A stretch of DNA of 64,000 nt from Streptomyces sp. ISL-100. GTDB taxonomy: Bacteria; Actinomycetota; Actinomycetes; Streptomycetales; Streptomycetaceae. Location of the stretch: contig NZ_JAGGOK010000076.1 in NCBI RefSeq assembly GCF_018614615.1, positions 1 through 64,000 on the forward strand. Reading direction: 5' to 3'. Below, in pieces: positions 16,338 to 24,013 of this stretch (positions within the stretch are counted from its first letter, which is position 1; each line of letters opens with the position of its first letter). The notes beneath the pieces were generated by a model. That model had not been told where the DNA came from. It searched no databases and worked only from the letters and a program-made list of their open reading frames with translations. A program made the position numbers and the translations under genes.

Positions 16338-16793
16338 ATGGCAGACCACCAGGAAGTATCCGTCACTCTGCCGAGCGAGCCAGCCTCGGTCTCCGCGGCG
16401 AGGAGATATGTCGCGGAGATTCTCGGCGAGTGGGGCATGCCCCCGGGATCCGACGCCGCCGATACGGTACGGCTGATCGTTTCGGAACTGGCCACCAATG
16501 CCGTTCAGCACACCTTCGGGCAGTCGCCCACTTTCACCGTGGACGTGCGGCTGGAGCGGGACGAGCAGCTTCGCATCGGCGTCACCGACAGCCACCCCCG
16601 CTGGCCGAAACGGCTTCCCGCGGCCGTCCAGCAGGACAACGGGCGCGGCATAGTGATCATCCGCTGGCTGACCGCCGAGTGTGGCGGGCGGGTCTCCGTC
16701 CGGCCCACCGAGGAGGGCGGCAAGACCGTGTGGATCGAGCTGCCGTGGACCGTCCCCGTCCAGCAGCCCGTCCAGCAGCCAGTGCAGCAGTAG
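16338..16793 (+). CDS. HATPase anti-sigma-type regulatory protein
   Basis: The 151-residue protein has a GHKL ATPase fold of the RsbW/SpoIIAB type: N box RLIVSELATNAVQH near residue 51, G1 box IGVTDSHP near 85 and G2 box DNGRGIVIIRWL near 105. Such proteins bind and inhibit sigma factors or act as small kinases; in Streptomyces they accompany XRE/DUF397 genes. ATG 16338 with AAAGGGA upstream is preferred over the GTG at 16242. The C-terminus ends in three PVQQ units encoded by 12-bp repeats (about 16758-16793). Confidence 0.85.
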   Translation: MADHQEVSVTLPSEPASVSAARRYVAEILGEWGMPPGSDAADTVRLIVSELATNAVQHTFGQSPTFTVDVRLERDEQLRIGVTDSHPRWPKRLPAAVQQDNGRGIVIIRWLTAECGGRVSVRPTEEGGKTVWIELPWTVPVQQPVQQPVQQ

Positions 16794-16822
16794 GCCCTCC
16801 GTCCCGAGCAGCACGCCCCGGA

Positions 16823-17737
16823 TCAGGCGGCGGAAGCCCGGCCGAAGGCGCCGCGCAACAGCGCGCGCAGCGTGTCCGCCGCCGGGCTCGCCTCGCCGGG
16901 CCGGTGCACCACCGAGATCGTGCGTCGCAGCCCGGCCGGCTCCAGTGCCCGTACGCCCAAGGGGGTCATCGCCATCGCGGCGACCATCTCGGGCACCACG
17001 GCCACCCCGAGCCCCGCGCTGACCAGCGCGCACACCAGGGCGTAACCCGGCGACTCGCACACCACCGCCGGGGTCGCCCCCGCCGCGGCCAGCGCCGCCT
17101 CCACGCCCTGCCGGGGCGGATGCGAGGGCGCACTGCTGATCAGCGGCTGCCCCGCGAGCTCGGCCACCGGCAGCCGCCCCGACCCGCCGGAGAGCGCGTG
17201 CCCGGGCGCCGTCACCAGTACGAGCTCCTCGTCCAGCAGTGGCTCCGCCGCCACTGTGGAGGGCAGCGGCACCGGGGGTGCGGGTTCGTACGCATGGGTC
17301 AGCGCCAGGTCGACCGCGCCCGAGGCCACCGCCGAGACACCGTGCGGCGGCTCGTAATCGGCGACGGCGAGCTCCACGTCGGGATGGGCGCGACGGAACG
17401 CACTGAGCACGGGCGGCAGCAGATGGATCCCGGCCGTGGTGAACGTACCGACGCGCAGGCGCCCACCGGACAGTCCCGCGAGCTGCGCGAGTTCGTGCCG
17501 CGCCTGGTCCATCTCGTCGAGTACGCGCCGGGCCCGCGCCGCCAGCAGTTCGCCCGCGGCCGTCAGACGGGCCCCGCGGTGGTGGCGTACCAGCAGGGCG
17601 GCGCCCGCCTCCCGCTCCAGCTTGGCGGGCTGCTGGGACAGGGCGGGCGCGGTGTAGCCGAGGCGCGCGGCGGCCCGGGTGATTGAACCGGCCTCGGCGA
17701 CCGCCACCAGCGCGGCGAGCCGTGTCGGGTCGTACAT
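16823..17737 (-). CDS. LysR-family transcriptional regulator
   Basis: The 304-residue protein has the LysR winged HTH at residues 4-60 (LAALVAVAEAGSITRAAARL then YTAPALSQQPAKLEREAGA) followed by the periplasmic-binding-like effector domain (about 90-295). It is divergent from a LysE-type exporter at 17823, the classical LysG-LysE arrangement in which the regulator senses an amino acid and turns on its export. The start at 17737 omits 13 residues of leader from the longer frame. The ligand is unknown. A long inverted repeat lies between the two genes. Confidence 0.88.
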   Translation of the reverse strand: MYDPTRLAALVAVAEAGSITRAAARLGYTAPALSQQPAKLEREAGAALLVRHHRGARLTAAGELLAARARRVLDEMDQARHELAQLAGLSGGRLRVGTFTTAGIHLLPPVLSAFRRAHPDVELAVADYEPPHGVSAVASGAVDLALTHAYEPAPPVPLPSTVAAEPLLDEELVLVTAPGHALSGGSGRLPVAELAGQPLISSAPSHPPRQGVEAALAAAGATPAVVCESPGYALVCALVSAGLGVAVVPEMVAAMAMTPLGVRALEPAGLRRTISVVHRPGEASPAADTLRALLRGAFGRASAA

Positions 17738-17751
17738 CCGTCCGCTCCTTA

Positions 17752-17798
17752 AGCATCCCTTTAGGCAGACCCACAAGATTCCAAGTACATGCTAAAGG
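17752..17798. promoter_or_regulatory. inverted repeats in the LysR-LysE intergenic region
   Basis: CCTTTAG (17758-17764) pairs with CTAAAGG (17792-17798), and AGCAT (17752-17756) with ATGCT (17789-17793). They fill the 85-bp region between the divergent starts and are candidates for the LysR-type activation and recognition sites. Confidence 0.45.
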
Positions 17799-17822
17799 CT
17801 TGGACCGGCCAGGCTTGAGCGC

Positions 17823-18461
17823 ATGGACGCACAACTCGTCGCCTTCACCGGCGTGGCCGCGGGCATGGTCGCCATGCCCGGCGCTGATTTCACCGTCGTC
17901 GTACGCAACGCACTGGCGTCACGCCGGGACGGGGTCGCGTGCGCGGTAGGGGTAGCGGGCGGGCTCGTGGTCCACACGGCGCTCGCCGTGGCCGGGCTCG
18001 CGGCCGTACTCGTCGCCGTACCGGCGCTCTTCCGCGCGATTCAGCTGCTCGGCGGCGCCTACATCCTCTACCTCGGCTACCGGGCCCTGCGGTCCGCGCT
18101 GCGTCGCCCGGCGCCGCAGCGGAACGGGACCGGGGCGGCCGCGGCCCGGGGCGTCGGCCGCAGTCTGCGCCAGGGCTTCCTCACCAACGCACTCAACCCC
18201 AAGGCGCCGGTGCTCTTTCTCAGCCTGCTGCCCCAGTTCGTGCCGGGGGAACAGCAGCCGCTGCCCAGGACACTGCTGCTCGCCGCGATCGTCGTCGTAC
18301 TCGCGCTGCTGTGGTTCCCCGCCGTGGCCCTGCTGGTGGACGGGCTCGGCGGGTGGCTGCGGCGGCCGGGCGCGGCCCGCGCTGTGGAAGCGGTCAGCGG
18401 GGCCGCGCTCGTCGTGCTCGGGGTGGTCCTGCTGGCAGGCCCGGTTGCGGCGGCCACGTAA
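17823..18461 (+). CDS. LysE/RhtB family exporter
   Basis: The 212-residue membrane protein has about six hydrophobic segments and the family motif near its N-terminus (GVAAGMVAMPGADFTVVVRN; P-G-P/A form), a central GAYILYLGYRALRSA and QGFLTNALNPKAPVLFLSLL, which is diagnostic for LysE/RhtB amino-acid exporters. The ATG is 85 bp from the divergent LysR regulator. Likely exports an amino acid or derivative across the cytoplasmic membrane. Confidence 0.88.
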   Translation: MDAQLVAFTGVAAGMVAMPGADFTVVVRNALASRRDGVACAVGVAGGLVVHTALAVAGLAAVLVAVPALFRAIQLLGGAYILYLGYRALRSALRRPAPQRNGTGAAAARGVGRSLRQGFLTNALNPKAPVLFLSLLPQFVPGEQQPLPRTLLLAAIVVVLALLWFPAVALLVDGLGGWLRRPGAARAVEAVSGAALVVLGVVLLAGPVAAAT

Positions 18462-18480
18462 CTCGGGCGCCGGCCCGTAC

Positions 18481-18867
18481 TCAGGCGGGCCGTATCTCCT
18501 CCGCGCCGCGCTCCACGCAGAATTCGTTGCCCTCGGGGTCGGCCATGACCACCCAGCCGCGGCCGTCCTCGACGCGCCGGTCGCTGACGATCCGCGCACC
18601 GAGCGCGGCGAGCCGCTCCACCTCGGCATCCCGCGTGCCGTGCGCCGGCTGGATGTCGAGGTGGATGCGGTTCTTGACGGTCTTTCCCTCAGGTACCTGG
18701 ATGAACAGAAGCCCGGGCACATTGGGTTGCTCCGGATCGATCAGGACTTCGTCGTCGCCCGGTTCGTCCAGCAGCTTGTAGCCGGTCAGGTGGGACCAGA
18801 ACTCGGCGATGGCATACGGGTCGTGGGCGTCGAAGGTGATGTGACGTACCGGATTCAGAAAGGTCAT
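18481..18867 (-). CDS. VOC family (glyoxalase-like) protein
   Basis: The 128-residue protein starts with VRHITFDAHDPYAIAEFWSHL, continues with NRIHLDIQPAHGTRDAEVERL and ends with VMADPEGNEFCVERG, the pattern of small VOC proteins. It is a distant paralogue of the protein at 9884-10246. Function is not determinable; relatives include dioxygenase-like and drug-binding proteins. It converges on the LysE gene, with 19 bp between. Confidence 0.82.
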   Translation of the reverse strand: MTFLNPVRHITFDAHDPYAIAEFWSHLTGYKLLDEPGDDEVLIDPEQPNVPGLLFIQVPEGKTVKNRIHLDIQPAHGTRDAEVERLAALGARIVSDRRVEDGRGWVVMADPEGNEFCVERGAEEIRPA

Positions 18868-18911
18868 GTCGGCGAACGTACCTGCGCGGACCGACAGTCG
18901 GCAGGGAATAT

Positions 18912-19385
18912 TCAGCGCACCCGGCCGTACCGGACGCTCTTGGACCAGATCTTCTCCAGCCTCACCACGGCTCCCGACTTGGGGGAGTGCCAGATTTTAC
19001 CGCTCCCCGCGTAGATGCCCACGTGGTACACACTCCCCCCGGAGTGGAAGAAGACCAGGTCACCGCGCTGTCGGCTGGAGGCGGAGATGTGCCGGGTCTT
19101 GTTGTACTGGGACTGGGCGGTGCGCGGCAGGGTCTTGCCGGCCTTCTTGTACGAATAGAGCGTCAACCCGGAGCAGTCGAACCGGCTCGGGCCCGTCGCC
19201 CCGTACTTGTACGGGGCGCCCTTCTTCGACGCGGCGACGTTGAGCGCCTTCGCGGAGAGCGATGCGGCGTGTGCCTCGGGGACGGCCCCCGGCGCCAGCA
19301 TCGTGCCGCCGATCGCGGCGAGGGTGAGAGCCGAAGCGGCTCCGGCCCGGGACAGTACGGTCGGAAGATTCCTGTGCGCGGTCAT
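18912..19385 (-). CDS. secreted NlpC/P60 cell-wall hydrolase
   Basis: The 157-residue protein has a signal peptide (residues 1-40, ending AHA) and one NlpC/P60 domain. The catalytic Cys is in RFDCSGLTLYSYKKAG, the His in GSVYHVGIYAGSG and the third polar residue in the IWHSPKSG segment. These enzymes cleave gamma-D-glutamyl-meso-DAP bonds in peptidoglycan. There is no separate wall-binding domain, so it is the minimal type. ATG 19385 is preferred over a TTG two codons upstream. The leader carries a c-di-AMP riboswitch, tying expression to cell-wall/osmotic signalling. Confidence 0.9.
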   Translation of the reverse strand: MTAHRNLPTVLSRAGAASALTLAAIGGTMLAPGAVPEAHAASLSAKALNVAASKKGAPYKYGATGPSRFDCSGLTLYSYKKAGKTLPRTAQSQYNKTRHISASSRQRGDLVFFHSGGSVYHVGIYAGSGKIWHSPKSGAVVRLEKIWSKSVRYGRVR

Positions 19386-19411
19386 GCGCAACCCTTCGTC
19401 AGCCGCCTGTG

Positions 19412-19575
19412 AAGGATGACCTGTCGGGTTCGGACAGGCGAAGATGCCCGGCCGCGTACTGCGGCTTCACCCCGAGGGACGACCGTCTCCGGTCACCCCG
19501 TACTGCCTGGGTCCTCCACTCCTGCCGATGCACTCCTGTCGACCAGTCATCCGGAACGGCGGCAGGACTCAGCGT
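19412..19575 (-). promoter_or_regulatory. ydaO/yuaA-type c-di-AMP riboswitch
   Basis: Read on the minus strand, the leader of the NlpC/P60 gene contains, in order, GGAGGACCCAGG (about 19520-19509), GGGGTGACC (19499-19491), CGGGGTGAAGCCGCAGT (around 19474-19458), GCGGCCGGGCATCTTC and CCGAACCCGACAGG (about 19434-19421). These blocks and their order match the Streptomyces ydaO class that precedes rpf and NlpC/P60 cell-wall hydrolase genes, an OFF switch on c-di-AMP binding. Boundaries are approximate. The identification rests on remembered consensus blocks, not on a covariance search. Confidence 0.82.
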
Positions 19576-19883
19576 CCGCCCGGACCGCCCCGCCGCGGTG
19601 GCGGGGGCTTGTCGTCCCAGGGATCTTGACTCATGAACCGCCGGATTTCCGAGCCGAAACGACGGTTTGTGAGGCTGCTCACCGATGACCCGTTCGGGTG
19701 GACAGGGGCATTTTCGGATCCGGGCGCAGGGGCCCGGCGACCGCTGTACCAGCACTGGAACGAGTCATTCCGCCCAGCGAGTAGGCGTGTTGCGCAAGTT
19801 GAGCCGTACCGCTGTTCAGGTATTTCCTACCCCGTTTGGATGAGCCCTTCTCGTACGCCAATGGGGTAAGCGGTCGCGCGTAC
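19576..19883. other. intergenic region without a supported gene
   Basis: The region upstream of the riboswitch contains only short overlapping frames with arginine/proline-rich translations and no homology I recognise. The promoter of the NlpC/P60 transcript should lie here, roughly 19580-19700. Confidence 0.4.
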
Positions 19884-20204
19884 TCAACTCGCGGACGCGG
19901 GCGGGAGGGTGACACGGCCCGCCCGCCGCTCGCCGTCGAGCACCCGCAAAGCCTGTGCGAGCGTGGCGGCATGCAGGCGCGTCTCACCCCGCTCGTGCAT
20001 CAGTGCCAGGGCGTCCCGCAGACCGGCGGCCTTCCCGGCGAGGGTCTGGGCCGCCCGCAGCGCGCTGTAGGTATCGGCGCCGTGCGCGGGATTGATACGC
20101 CCCACCAGGTCGAGCACTTCGAGGTAGCGGTCGACGAAATCGCACTCCGCGCGTGTCAGTGCGGGCAGCGGCGGCAGTTCGGGCGGCAGCATGCGCGGAT
20201 TCAC
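19884..20204 (-). CDS. small helical protein coupled to clpP
   Basis: The 106-residue product is not a recognised family. It is predominantly helical (ALTRAECDFVDRYLEVLDLV; YSALRAAQTLAGKAAGLRDAL; ALMHERGETRLHAATLAQAL) with no signal peptide or membrane segment. Its ATG overlaps the stop of the ClpP gene by 4 bp, so the two are translated together, and a functional link to that protease subunit (adaptor, subunit or antagonist) is a reasonable guess but only that. Confidence 0.65.
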   Translation of the reverse strand: MNPRMLPPELPPLPALTRAECDFVDRYLEVLDLVGRINPAHGADTYSALRAAQTLAGKAAGLRDALALMHERGETRLHAATLAQALRVLDGERRAGRVTLPPASAS

Positions 20205-20848
20205 CTCGCCGCGGACGAGACGAGCGTGGCCTTGCGGCTCGGCACGACATGGTCCACCAGGCCGTACGCCGCCGCCGCTTCGGCCGTGAACACCTTGTCG
20301 CGCTCGATGTCGTCGTCGACCCGCTCCACGCTCTGCCCGGTGTGCCGCGCGAGGAGTTGGGCGAGCATCTCCCGCATCCGCTCCAACTCCCGTGCCTCGA
20401 TCTCCAGGTCGGAGGGCTGGCCGTGCACGGGCTCGGCGATGGAGGGCTGACTGAGCAGCACCCGGGCGCCCGGCAGCGCGAGGCGCTTGCCCGGTGTGCC
20501 GGCCGCGAGCAGCAGTGCGGCGGAGGAGGCGGCCTGGCCCAGACAGATCGTCTCGACGTCGCAGGAGACGAACTGGACCGTGTCGTAGATCGCGGACATG
20601 GCGGTGTGCGAGCCGCCGGGGGAGTTGATGTAGAGCGAGATGTCCCGGTCGGGGGCGGCGTGTTCGAGATGCATGAACTGTGCCATCACGTCATTGGCCG
20701 CGGTGTCGTCGACGGCCGTTCCCAGGAAGACGATCCGCTCTTCGAGCAGCTTCGAGTACGGATCGAGGGTGCGGCTCCCGGTGCTGGTGCGCTCCGTGAA
20801 CTCCGGCAGTACGTAGCGCGCGCTGTGGGTGGTCGGTCGTCGGTACAT
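20201..20848 (-). CDS. clpP: ClpP-family protease subunit, catalytic His replaced by Ser
   Basis: The 215-residue protein is a ClpP serine peptidase homologue, nearest to the stress-type Streptomyces paralogues (clpP3/4/5 class). Catalytic Ser108 is kept in CLGQAASSAALLLAAG and an Asp is present in VDDDIERDKV near residue 180. At the catalytic His position (RVMIHQP in active ClpP) the sequence is RVLLSQP, Ser133, so the classical triad is broken. It may be a structural subunit needing an active partner ring, or be catalytically weak. It is divergent from a Phd-like antitoxin gene and its stop overlaps a small downstream gene. Confidence 0.85.
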   Translation of the reverse strand: MYRRPTTHSARYVLPEFTERTSTGSRTLDPYSKLLEERIVFLGTAVDDTAANDVMAQFMHLEHAAPDRDISLYINSPGGSHTAMSAIYDTVQFVSCDVETICLGQAASSAALLLAAGTPGKRLALPGARVLLSQPSIAEPVHGQPSDLEIEARELERMREMLAQLLARHTGQSVERVDDDIERDKVFTAEAAAAYGLVDHVVPSRKATLVSSAAR

Positions 20849-20877
20849 GGCGGTGCCTCCGCAGGCTCTGTAAAAAA

Positions 20878-20892
20878 TGTACAGGACGTACA
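20878..20892. promoter_or_regulatory. inverted repeat between clpP and the Phd-like gene
   Basis: TGTAC-AGGAC-GTACA is a perfect 5-bp inverted repeat in the short (about 60 bp) divergent region, followed by another GTAC at 20897-20900. Phd/YefM antitoxins autoregulate through GTAC-type palindromes, so this is a plausible operator that could also control clpP. Confidence 0.55.
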
Positions 20893-20910
20893 GCTCGTAC
20901 TATGGGGAGC

Positions 20911-21192
20911 ATGGCCTACGAGATTCCGGTGACGCAAGCCCGGGCAGAGCTAGCCGAGCTGATCAATCGCGTCGTCTACGGCGGCGAAAGGGTGGTCGTG
21001 ACCCGGCACGGGAAGCCGCTGGTGGCGCTGGTTTCGGCCGCTGACCTGGAACGACTCGAGGGTGGGCAGGAGGTGGCGGAGGAGTCGGTGATCAGTTCCG
21101 TCTCGACGATCGGCTCGGCGTCGTCCGCTCCGGGCGAACGGCGCCGCTTCGGCATCGCCGCCGAGCACCGCGGCGAAGCCCCCGACAGCTGA
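20911..21192 (+). CDS. Phd/YefM-family antitoxin, no adjacent toxin
   Basis: The 93-residue protein begins MAYEIPVTQARAELAELINR and continues with GGERVVVTRHGKPLVALVS then AADLERL, the Phd/YefM N-terminal DNA-binding fold. The last 40 residues are Ser/Ala-rich and acidic, unlike the usual toxin-neutralising tail. No RelE, Doc or YoeB gene follows, so it is an orphan; it may serve as a transcription factor for itself and the divergent ClpP gene. An in-frame ATG at 20902 is an alternative start; spacing to GGGGAG favours neither clearly. Confidence 0.8.
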   Translation: MAYEIPVTQARAELAELINRVVYGGERVVVTRHGKPLVALVSAADLERLEGGQEVAEESVISSVSTIGSASSAPGERRRFGIAAEHRGEAPDS

Positions 21193-21666
21193 AAAGCGCG
21201 TACGAAAGGGCCGTGCGCCCGCGCCGGCGGGGACACGCGCGGCCGGCCCTTGTGCTGCCGTCAGCCCGCCGGGGCCCGATCGCGCCGACCGACTCGGGCG
21301 GCAGGTCGCCCCCTGGCGGGGTGACGGCCACGGCGCCGTATACGACGCGGTCCTCGATCGGGGGCGGGCGGCGGGCCGGGCGAAAGGCCCATGGCGCGAG
21401 GGCCACGACGGCGGGAACAAGGACGACCGCCGCGATCGCGCGGCGGCGGACGCTTTGGGCCCGGCGGCGTCAACTTGGGGACATCTCAGTTAACGCGTCC
21501 GAAACCCCGCGCAACTAGCCTGCCGCACCAGGCGCCGGAACGGACAGGAAGTCGCAGGAGGGGTGCCGGAATCCCACCTGCTAGATGCGTGATACATCTA
21601 TGTCCGTCGCGGTAGCCGTGGCAGCCGGACCGGGCGGTCCGGTGCGAGGACTGTGAGGTGGGACGC
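21193..21666. other. intergenic region upstream of the urease cluster
   Basis: The first 280 bp are extremely GC-rich and all frames give low-complexity Arg/Pro/Ala translations; a minus-strand frame has a short hydrophobic stretch (AIAAVVLVPAVVALAPWAF) but lacks a start codon ahead of it. From 21480 the sequence becomes more mixed and contains a palindrome before ureA. No gene is supported. Confidence 0.5.
21582..21600. promoter_or_regulatory. palindrome upstream of the urease genes
   Basis: TAGATG (21582-21587) and CATCTA (21595-21600) form a perfect 6-bp inverted repeat around a 7-bp spacer (CGTGATA), 66 bp before the ureA start. It lies where a promoter-proximal operator would be expected; the cognate regulator is unknown. 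Confidence 0.4.
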
Positions 21667-21969
21667 GTGCAATTGACCCCGCACGAGCAGGAAAGACTGC
21701 TCATCCATGTGGCGGCCGATGTGGCGGAGAAGCGCCGCGCTCGCGGCGTGAGGCTCAATCACCCCGAATCGATCGCCCTCATCACGTCCCACATCCTCGA
21801 AGGCGCCCGCGACGGCCGCAGCGTCGCCGAGCTCATGTCGTCGGGCCGCAAGGTGCTCACCCGCGACGACGTGATGGAAGGCATCCCCGAGATGATCCAC
21901 GACGTACAGGTCGAGGCGACCTTCCCGGACGGCACCAAGCTCGTCACCGTCCACGAACCGATCGCCTGA
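21667..21969 (+). CDS. ureA: urease subunit gamma
   Basis: UreA is the small structural subunit of nickel urease, which hydrolyses urea to ammonia and carbamate. The 100-residue product matches the family from VQLTPHEQERLLIHVAADVA to FPDGTKLVTVHEPI at full length. The GTG at 21667 gives the standard start; the frame's three upstream codons are not conserved. First gene of ureA-B-C-F-G-D, all on the plus strand with short gaps or overlaps, so one operon. Confidence 0.95.
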   Translation: MQLTPHEQERLLIHVAADVAEKRRARGVRLNHPESIALITSHILEGARDGRSVAELMSSGRKVLTRDDVMEGIPEMIHDVQVEATFPDGTKLVTVHEPIA

Positions 21970-21985
21970 CGGGGAGACGCGGCCG

Positions 21986-22297
21986 ATGATCCCCGGAGAA
22001 ATCCTGTACGCCGACGACCCGGTCCCCCTCAACGAGGGCCTGCCCGTCACCCGTATCACCGTCCTCAACGCGGCCGACCGGCCCGTCCAGGTCGGCTCCC
22101 ACTACCACTTCGCCGAGGCCAACCCCGGCCTCGACTTCGACCGGGCCGCCGCCCGCGGCCTGCGGCTGAACATCGCCGCGGGCACCGCCGTGCGCTTCGA
22201 GCCCGGCATCCCCGTCGACGTCGAACTCGTCCCCGTCGGCGGCCGGCGCATCGTCGCCGGACTGCGTGGGACCACCGGAGGTGCCCTCGATGCCTGA
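21986..22297 (+). CDS. ureB: urease subunit beta
   Basis: The 103-residue UreB begins MIPGEILYADDPVPLNEG, has VGSHYHFAEANPGLDFDR in the middle and GIPVDVELVPVGGRRIVAGL near the end, all hallmarks of the beta subunit. It assembles with UreA and UreC into the (alpha-beta-gamma)3 core. It starts 16 bp after ureA and its last 8 bases overlap ureC, indicating translational coupling. Confidence 0.95.
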   Translation: MIPGEILYADDPVPLNEGLPVTRITVLNAADRPVQVGSHYHFAEANPGLDFDRAAARGLRLNIAAGTAVRFEPGIPVDVELVPVGGRRIVAGLRGTTGGALDA

Positions 22298-24011
22298 GCT
22301 CGTACGCCCCGTGTACGCCGACCTGTTCGGCCCCACCACCGGCGACCGCATCCGCCTCGCCGACACGGACCTGCTCATCGAGATCGAGGAGGACCGCTGC
22401 GGCGGACCCGGGCGCGCCGGTGACGAGGCGGTGTTCGGCGGCGGCAAGGTCATCCGCGAGTCCATGGGCCAGGCGCGTACGACCCGCGCCGAGGGGGCTC
22501 CCGACACCGTCATCACGGGCGCGGTGATCCTCGACCACTGGGGCATCGTCAAGGCCGACATCGGCCTGCGGGACGGGCGGATCACCGGCATCGGCAAGGC
22601 CGGCAACCCCGACACCATGGACGGCGTACACCCCGACCTGGTCATCGGCCCCGAGACCGAGATCATCGCGGGCAACGGCAAGATCCTCACCGCCGGCACC
22701 ATCGACGCGCACGTGCACTTCATCTCGCCGACCGTCGTCGACCAGGCGCTGTCCTGCGGCATCACCACGCTCGTCGGCGGCGGCACCGGACCCGCCGAGG
22801 GCACCAAGGCCACCACGGTCACGCCCGGTGGCTGGCACCTGGCCCGGATGTTCGAGGCGCTGGAGCACTACCCCGTCAACATCGGGCTGCTCGGCAAGGG
22901 CAACACGATGTCGCGCGACGCGATGCACGCCCAACTGCGGGGCGGCGCGCTCGGGTTCAAGATTCACGAGGACTGGGGCGCGACGCCCGCCGTCATCGAC
23001 GCCTGCCTCGGCGTGTGCGAGGAGACGGGTGCTCAGCTCGCCATCCACACCGACACGTTGAACGAGGCCGGGTTCGTCGGCGACACCCTCGCCGCCATCG
23101 CCGGGCGCACCATCCACGCGTACCACACCGAGGGAGCGGGCGGCGGGCACGCACCGGACATCATCACGGTCGTCTCCGAGCCGTACGTCCTGCCCAGCTC
23201 CACCAACCCGACCCGGCCGCACACCGACAACACCATCGACGAACACCTCGACATGCTGATGGTCTGCCACCACCTCAACCCGGCCGTGCCGGAGGACCTG
23301 GCCTTCGCCGAGTCCCGGATCCGGCCCTCCACCATCGCGGCCGAGGACATCCTGCACGACCTCGGCGCGATCTCGATCATCTCCTCCGACTCGCAGGCGA
23401 TGGGCCGCATCGGTGAGGTCGCGCTGCGCACCTGGCAGACCGCGCACGTGATGAAGAAGCGCCGGGGCGCGCTGCCGGGCGACGGCCGCGCCGACAACCA
23501 CCGTGCGCGTCGCTATGTCGCCAAGTACACGATCAACCCGGCCGTCGCGCAGGGCCTCGACCACGAGATCGGTTCGGTCGAGAGCGGAAAGCTCGCCGAC
23601 CTCGTGTTGTGGGAGCCCGCCTTCTTCGGCGTCAAGCCGCAGTTGGTCATCAAGGGCGGACAGATCGCGTACGCGCAGATGGGCGACGCCAACGCCTCCA
23701 TCCCGACCCCCCAGCCGGTGATGCCACGGCCGATGTTCGGGGCGCTCGGCAGGGCTCCCGCCGCCAACTCCTTCAACTTCGTGGCACAGGCGGCGATCGA
23801 GGACGGGCTGCCCGAACGCCTCGGGCTCGGGAAGCGGTTCGTACCCATCAGGAACACGCGGCGGGTCACTAAGGCCGACATGCGCGAGAACGACGCCCTC
23901 CCGCGTGTCGAGGTCGACCCGGACACCTTCACGGTGACGATCGACGGCGACGCGGTCGAACCGGCGCCGGCGGCCGAACTGCCCATGGCCCAGCGCTACT
24001 TCCTGTTCTGA
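22290..24011 (+). CDS. ureC: urease subunit alpha (catalytic)
   Basis: UreC carries the dinuclear nickel site. Visible are the metal-binding HVHF segment (AHVHFISPT), the carbamylated Lys in GFKIHEDWGATP, further His ligands in AIHTDTLNE and YHTEGAGGGHAPD, and the mobile flap with the conserved Cys and His in MVCHHLNPAVPEDLAFAESR. The product is 573 residues, normal length. ATG 22290 (M-P-E-L-V-R-P-V-Y) is the conserved start; an upstream GTG at 22266 lies inside ureB. All key residues appear intact, so an active enzyme is expected. Confidence 0.96.
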   Translation: MPELVRPVYADLFGPTTGDRIRLADTDLLIEIEEDRCGGPGRAGDEAVFGGGKVIRESMGQARTTRAEGAPDTVITGAVILDHWGIVKADIGLRDGRITGIGKAGNPDTMDGVHPDLVIGPETEIIAGNGKILTAGTIDAHVHFISPTVVDQALSCGITTLVGGGTGPAEGTKATTVTPGGWHLARMFEALEHYPVNIGLLGKGNTMSRDAMHAQLRGGALGFKIHEDWGATPAVIDACLGVCEETGAQLAIHTDTLNEAGFVGDTLAAIAGRTIHAYHTEGAGGGHAPDIITVVSEPYVLPSSTNPTRPHTDNTIDEHLDMLMVCHHLNPAVPEDLAFAESRIRPSTIAAEDILHDLGAISIISSDSQAMGRIGEVALRTWQTAHVMKKRRGALPGDGRADNHRARRYVAKYTINPAVAQGLDHEIGSVESGKLADLVLWEPAFFGVKPQLVIKGGQIAYAQMGDANASIPTPQPVMPRPMFGALGRAPAANSFNFVAQAAIEDGLPERLGLGKRFVPIRNTRRVTKADMRENDALPRVEVDPDTFTVTIDGDAVEPAPAAELPMAQRYFLF

Positions 24012-24013
24012 CC

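Noticed and set aside
19399..19755. Minus-strand frame of 118 codons upstream of the NlpC/P60 gene
   Set aside because: It overlaps the riboswitch blocks and has no homology; the RNA element explains the conservation better.
21200..21480. Possible small minus-strand gene with a hydrophobic segment (AIAAVVLVPAVVALAPWAF)
   Set aside because: No start codon precedes the helix in its frame, a stop lies just upstream, and the remainder is Arg/Pro low complexity.
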